Positions 61,128 through 64,000 of a stretch of 64,000 nucleotides of DNA are shown in pieces. The notes beneath the pieces are model-generated. The model was given only the letters and a program-made list of their open reading frames with translations. It was not told the DNA's origin and did not search any database. The stretch lies in NCBI GenBank assembly GCA_030533405.1, contig JAUNJF010000014.1:1-64000 (forward strand), in the 5' to 3' direction. How positions within the stretch are numbered: the first letter of the stretch is position 1; each line of letters opens with the position of its first letter. This stretch comes from Eubacteriales bacterium. Lineage in GTDB: Bacteria; Bacillota; Clostridia; Lachnospirales; Lachnospiraceae. Made by a program: the position numbers and the translations under genes.

Positions 61128-61601
61128 CTAATAGTATTTTCTACAAATATCTTCTTTAGCTACACTATCAAATGAGTTAACTTGTAATTCCCCCACATCA
61201 ACTGCATTTGCTTTTATATACTCAAACAAGTCTGGATAATTCTCTAAATAATAGTACATCTGAGGACATACAAATTTAGGATTGAATTTACGAAGTTCAT
61301 CCAAACTTATTTCTTTTGTCATTTGAAAGGATAGAACTGGCATAGCATACTCATGTCTCGTAAGAAAATCGTCTACTCTTGCACAAACCTCATCATCCTC
61401 CCGATACTGCTCTTTCCATGTGTTGATGTTAATCTTACGCCCCAAATGAATTTTTCCGACAATCATTTTCATAGGGCTACTGACATACATATATGCCATT
61501 ATCTCCTCATCTGGAAATGTTCTTCTATATTCGTATATTTTGCTTCCATCTTTTATTCTATTAAACCACTCGGGCTTAAAGCTTAATAACATTGTTCTCA
61601 T
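61128..61601 (-). CDS. ASCH domain protein
   Basis: 157 aa. The N-terminal ASCH/PUA-like strand pattern reads MLLSFKPEWFNRIKDGSKIY, EYRRTFP, AYMYVSSPMKMIVGKIHLGR. ASCH folds bind RNA or modified bases. It is the first gene of the defence operon, suggesting a nucleic-acid sensing or regulatory role; this is inferred. A TATAAT at 61723-61728 (minus strand) is a weak promoter candidate. Confidence 0.8.
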   Translation of the reverse strand: MRTMLLSFKPEWFNRIKDGSKIYEYRRTFPDEEIMAYMYVSSPMKMIVGKIHLGRKININTWKEQYREDDEVCARVDDFLTRHEYAMPVLSFQMTKEISLDELRKFNPKFVCPQMYYYLENYPDLFEYIKANAVDVGELQVNSFDSVAKEDICRKYY

Positions 61602-61749
61602 TACTGAATCATCCTAAAGCGTTATTTATCATACGGTATGTCGCTGTTTCCCACTACCTAAATTTTACACTTTTAGCAGTCCAAAAAAACGGTCTTCTAA
61701 CTCAAATCAACCAATTTTCTTAATTATATCACCCTCATTGGTCAAAATA

Positions 61750-61800
61750 GGGCACAACAAACCCATAATATATTATTTTATGATAATTGTGCCCTTTTTT
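61750..61800. terminator. bidirectional terminator after the relaxase gene
   Basis: The arms GGGCACAA/TTGTGCCC with a 29-base AT-rich loop, with T runs on both sides. It insulates the relaxase gene from the defence operon. Confidence 0.75.
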
Positions 61801-61821
61801 CAATAGATACCAGTTAAAAAC

Positions 61822-63465
61822 TCACCTTCTGAAAACCCTCTCAACCACCTGTTCCATCTTCTCCAAGAACATCTCTAGAATAGTTTTTCCTTTAATCGTA
61901 AACTGCTTCATAAACTCATATGCCTGTTCCAATTTATACCTTAACTGCCTATTCTCCTGCTTTAACGCTTCATTCTCCATCGCTATCTTAAGACTTTGCT
62001 CTCGAAGCTCGTAATGTGCTCCCAGCGGATCGTTAGCAAACATCTTAGCTATGCGTTCTAATTCCTGTGCCTTTCGTTCTAGCATCAGCACATTCGCTTC
62101 CTTATCTTCCATTACCTCTATTGCTATCTTAGCACGCATAACAGCATCCTGTTCTTCAGCTTTAGCCTTTTCTAACACCGCTCTTGAATCGTCTATATCT
62201 TCGGTCAAGCTTTCAGATTCTCTTTTCTTATCTGTAATCTCTGTATTCAGTTCATCTAATCTTTGGTTTGCAACTCCAATACTATCAACAACCTTTTCCA
62301 AGTCAGTCATTTTTACTGCCATCACTCGTTTATAGTCATCTATGCCATCTGACAATGCCTTATATGTGTTTGTCATAGAGTTCACCTTTTGCTCAACATT
62401 CACATATTCTTGTTGCTTTTCAGCTAATTCTTCTTTGGTAACCCCTACCAATTCTTGACTCTCACGCAGTTCTTGATTTGTTTGTGCAAGCTCTCGCTTT
62501 TCTACTTCTACCTCACTTTTTATTTCATTCAACTTCTCTTTTTCTCTATCAGCAGCATTAGAATAAAAATCACGTCTAAACTCTGCCCGTTCCTGCATCA
62601 GTTCTGCTTCTTCTGCTCGTTTAGCTGCCATTTCACGTCTATAATCAGATAAGAGCAAATTGCCACGCGGATTAGAACCTTTATAAAGTCGTTCCCAACC
62701 ATATCGTTCTTCCATCATCGCCTGCAAAACCATTTTCTGTTCTTCGACCCAGTCCACACCACCAAATGATACTCGTTTCTTTTGCGCTACCTTTTCGCCT
62801 TTTTCATTTGTCTGCCACACCAGATTTCCATCTTTATCCGTAGCTTGCGCATCCTTTGTATAATAACCCATACCCTCAAATGCTTTTGTAAATGCATTCT
62901 GAACGGAACACCCTCGCTTCATATTTCTTACATACGGTATATATGTCATATGAACATGGGGAGAATTCTCGTCCCCATGATAGGCAGCTTCGTATATTAC
63001 AAGACCACTTTCAAATGGTGGCTCCCAGTCAGGATCACTCATGTTTTCTTCTGTAACCATACATATGTTAGGCTGTTGCAAAATATAAACCATAAAATCT
63101 TTCAACAATTCTTCAGCCTTTTTTGCATCCTCAGGATTCAAATCAAAACCTGTATCCATCATATCGCCAATCTGCCATATAATTTCATACAAAGGCTTTT
63201 TCTTCTTGTCCTGCATTATTTTGTCGTAGTAGGTTGCAGGCGCACGCTCACCCCTGCTCTTCTTAATTTGAATCCCTCTCCATTTTTGATAGGACTCCTC
63301 AAACAACTTCTCATAAATCTGTTTAAGTGAAAACTCTCCACATCTAAAAATAAAATTATCACCCAGTCTGCTCACGTCTGAATTTGGTGGAATATGCTCT
63401 CTTCTGTTATGCGATAGATTTGGAATACTCTCCATCGCGCCACTAATTGTTTTCTTCTTTGCCAT
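61822..63465 (-). CDS. MobV/Pre-type plasmid mobilisation relaxase
   Basis: 547 aa from ATG 63463-63465 (AGGAGG upstream). The N-terminal relaxase domain has SHNRREHIPPNSDVSR and the metal-binding ENSPHVHMTYIPYV (HxH with upstream Glu). The C-terminal half is one long coiled coil (about residues 285-500), usual for Pre/Mob proteins. It nicks at oriT to start conjugal mobilisation. No integrase or coupling protein is within the window, so the element is mobilisable and continues to the right. Confidence 0.88.
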   Translation of the reverse strand: MAKKKTISGAMESIPNLSHNRREHIPPNSDVSRLGDNFIFRCGEFSLKQIYEKLFEESYQKWRGIQIKKSRGERAPATYYDKIMQDKKKKPLYEIIWQIGDMMDTGFDLNPEDAKKAEELLKDFMVYILQQPNICMVTEENMSDPDWEPPFESGLVIYEAAYHGDENSPHVHMTYIPYVRNMKRGCSVQNAFTKAFEGMGYYTKDAQATDKDGNLVWQTNEKGEKVAQKKRVSFGGVDWVEEQKMVLQAMMEERYGWERLYKGSNPRGNLLLSDYRREMAAKRAEEAELMQERAEFRRDFYSNAADREKEKLNEIKSEVEVEKRELAQTNQELRESQELVGVTKEELAEKQQEYVNVEQKVNSMTNTYKALSDGIDDYKRVMAVKMTDLEKVVDSIGVANQRLDELNTEITDKKRESESLTEDIDDSRAVLEKAKAEEQDAVMRAKIAIEVMEDKEANVLMLERKAQELERIAKMFANDPLGAHYELREQSLKIAMENEALKQENRQLRYKLEQAYEFMKQFTIKGKTILEMFLEKMEQVVERVFRR

Positions 63466-63585
63466 CAAAATCTCCTCCTTTTATCTGTCTAGTGGGTATG
63501 TAAAATTCACCAAACCATTCGTCTAGGAGCAGTCCTTTTAACTTTCTTTGGGCAGATTCAAAAGTGCTATTTCCTAAAGTAATGT

Positions 63586-63640
63586 CCCCTTATTGTTTTG
63601 GGAAATCCCAAAAACAAACGGGGCAAGCGTGCGCCGCTTG
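63586..63640. other. candidate origin of transfer
   Basis: An interrupted palindrome CCCC...TTTTGGGA-AAT-TCCCAAAA...CGGGG (63586-63623) is followed by CAAGCG-N5-CGCTTG (63624-63640). It lies in the 198-base gap just upstream of the relaxase gene, where oriT is usually found. No nick-site consensus could be confirmed. Confidence 0.45.
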
Positions 63641-63663
63641 AGCACTCATATTAATAACTTTTA

Positions 63664-64000
63664 TCAGTGCCAAACCTTAACAACATCAACCATAACCATC
63701 TCCTCTGCCATCATTCTTGCCTGCATTCGTAACTGATACATTTCCCAAAAGGAATCTCTCTGCTTCGGCTTATGTTGACTGAGCCATTCGCTTTCTATAT
63801 CATCCAGTAACTCATATGCTAATTCATTTACCATGCACGCCTTATCTTGCAACTCACCAAATCGTAGCAAAGCATGGTAACGAATCGGATAGTTTGCTTT
63901 CATATGATCAACCCATAAAAGACCATATTTGCCAATATCACCAAGCTGCTCTTTTTCAGTCGGAATACTATCTAATTTGGGATAAAAAATCCCATCTACT
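63664..64000 (-). CDS. TnpV-like transposon protein, 5' end beyond the window
   Basis: The frame is open to the right edge: before the ATG at 63901-63903 it continues as VDGIFYPKLDSIPTEKEQLG and DIGKYGLLWVDHMK. The pattern (YxP-L, IGKYGxLWxxxMKxNYP, ExAYELLDDIE) and charged helical C-terminus (RMQARMMAEEMVMVDVV) resemble TnpV proteins found on Firmicutes mobile elements. At least 112 residues are present. Function unknown. Confidence 0.6.
   Translation of the reverse strand, partial: VDGIFYPKLDSIPTEKEQLGDIGKYGLLWVDHMKANYPIRYHALLRFGELQDKACMVNELAYELLDDIESEWLSQHKPKQRDSFWEMYQLRMQARMMAEEMVMVDVVKVWH

Noticed and set aside
62782..63330. 182-codon plus-strand frame opposite the relaxase
   Set aside because: Composition reflects the antisense of the relaxase domain; no start signal.

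Overview
The window looks like low-GC Firmicutes DNA, most likely a Lachnospiraceae-type Clostridium relative (Butyrivibrio/Roseburia-like). The reasons are AT-rich sequence with AGGAGG ribosome sites, several multi-domain signalling proteins (two 7TM hybrid histidine kinases, one 7TM GGDEF protein), EFR1-type flavodoxin-ferredoxin, PadR/DUF3887, DUF3784 and DUF4179 proteins, and BlaI/M56 pairs. The genus is an inference. No rRNA, tRNA, CRISPR or insertion sequence was seen. Most genes lie on the minus strand.

Layout. 1-9.3 kb: accessory genes (two SUKH-family proteins, an M50-like membrane protease, a GGDEF protein, a serine hydrolase with an upstream Nudix remnant, a P-loop kinase-like protein, and a protein-kinase gene broken by a stop codon). 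9.3-16.7 kb: an apparent efflux operon, with PAS protein, ABC half-transporter, truncated acetyltransferase, methyltransferase, DUF1854 protein and second ABC half-transporter. It is preceded by a promoter, a roughly 30-codon leader ORF whose ribosome site can be sequestered, and an intrinsic terminator. 16.8-24.2 kb: hybrid histidine kinase, thiD, RelA/SpoT-domain protein, LigT-like phosphodiesterase, acylphosphatase, and a PadR unit with a perfect 22-bp operator-like palindrome. 24.3-27.6 kb: clpS-clpA-aat, a complete bacterial N-degron module. 28-33.8 kb: aspartate kinase, second hybrid kinase, EFR1 protein. 34-40.5 kb: a BlaI regulon in which three promoters share the same double operator, including one lipoprotein promoter with a fossil of blaI behind it; also an MBL hydrolase and citrate synthase. 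40.5-54.2 kb: orphan pilin, acetyltransferase, radical SAM protein, three ECF sigma modules (two with DUF4179 anti-sigma proteins, one with an ABC transporter), repeated 3'-end/terminator modules, XRE and TetR regulators.

54.2-64 kb is a mobile defence cargo. A tight six-gene minus-strand operon encodes an ASCH protein, a putative PD-(D/E)XK restriction endonuclease, two cytosine-C5 methyltransferases, a large protein with two GHKL ATPase domains (MORC/Hsp90-like at the N-terminus, histidine-kinase-like at the C-terminus), and a response-regulator receiver fused to a helical domain carrying a HEPN-type R-x4-H motif. To its right are a MobV/Pre relaxase, a candidate oriT and a TnpV-like gene cut by the window edge. 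The proposed logic (inference) is a modification-restriction set coupled to a two-component-like switch that could unleash a HEPN RNase when restriction fails. This is the best candidate here for a poorly described system.

Gene remnants are frequent: two Nudix fragments, a GNAT, a PEBP/RKIP, a condensation-type acyltransferase and a blaI fossil, several ending at an intrinsic terminator. Deletions appear to have shaped this chromosome region.
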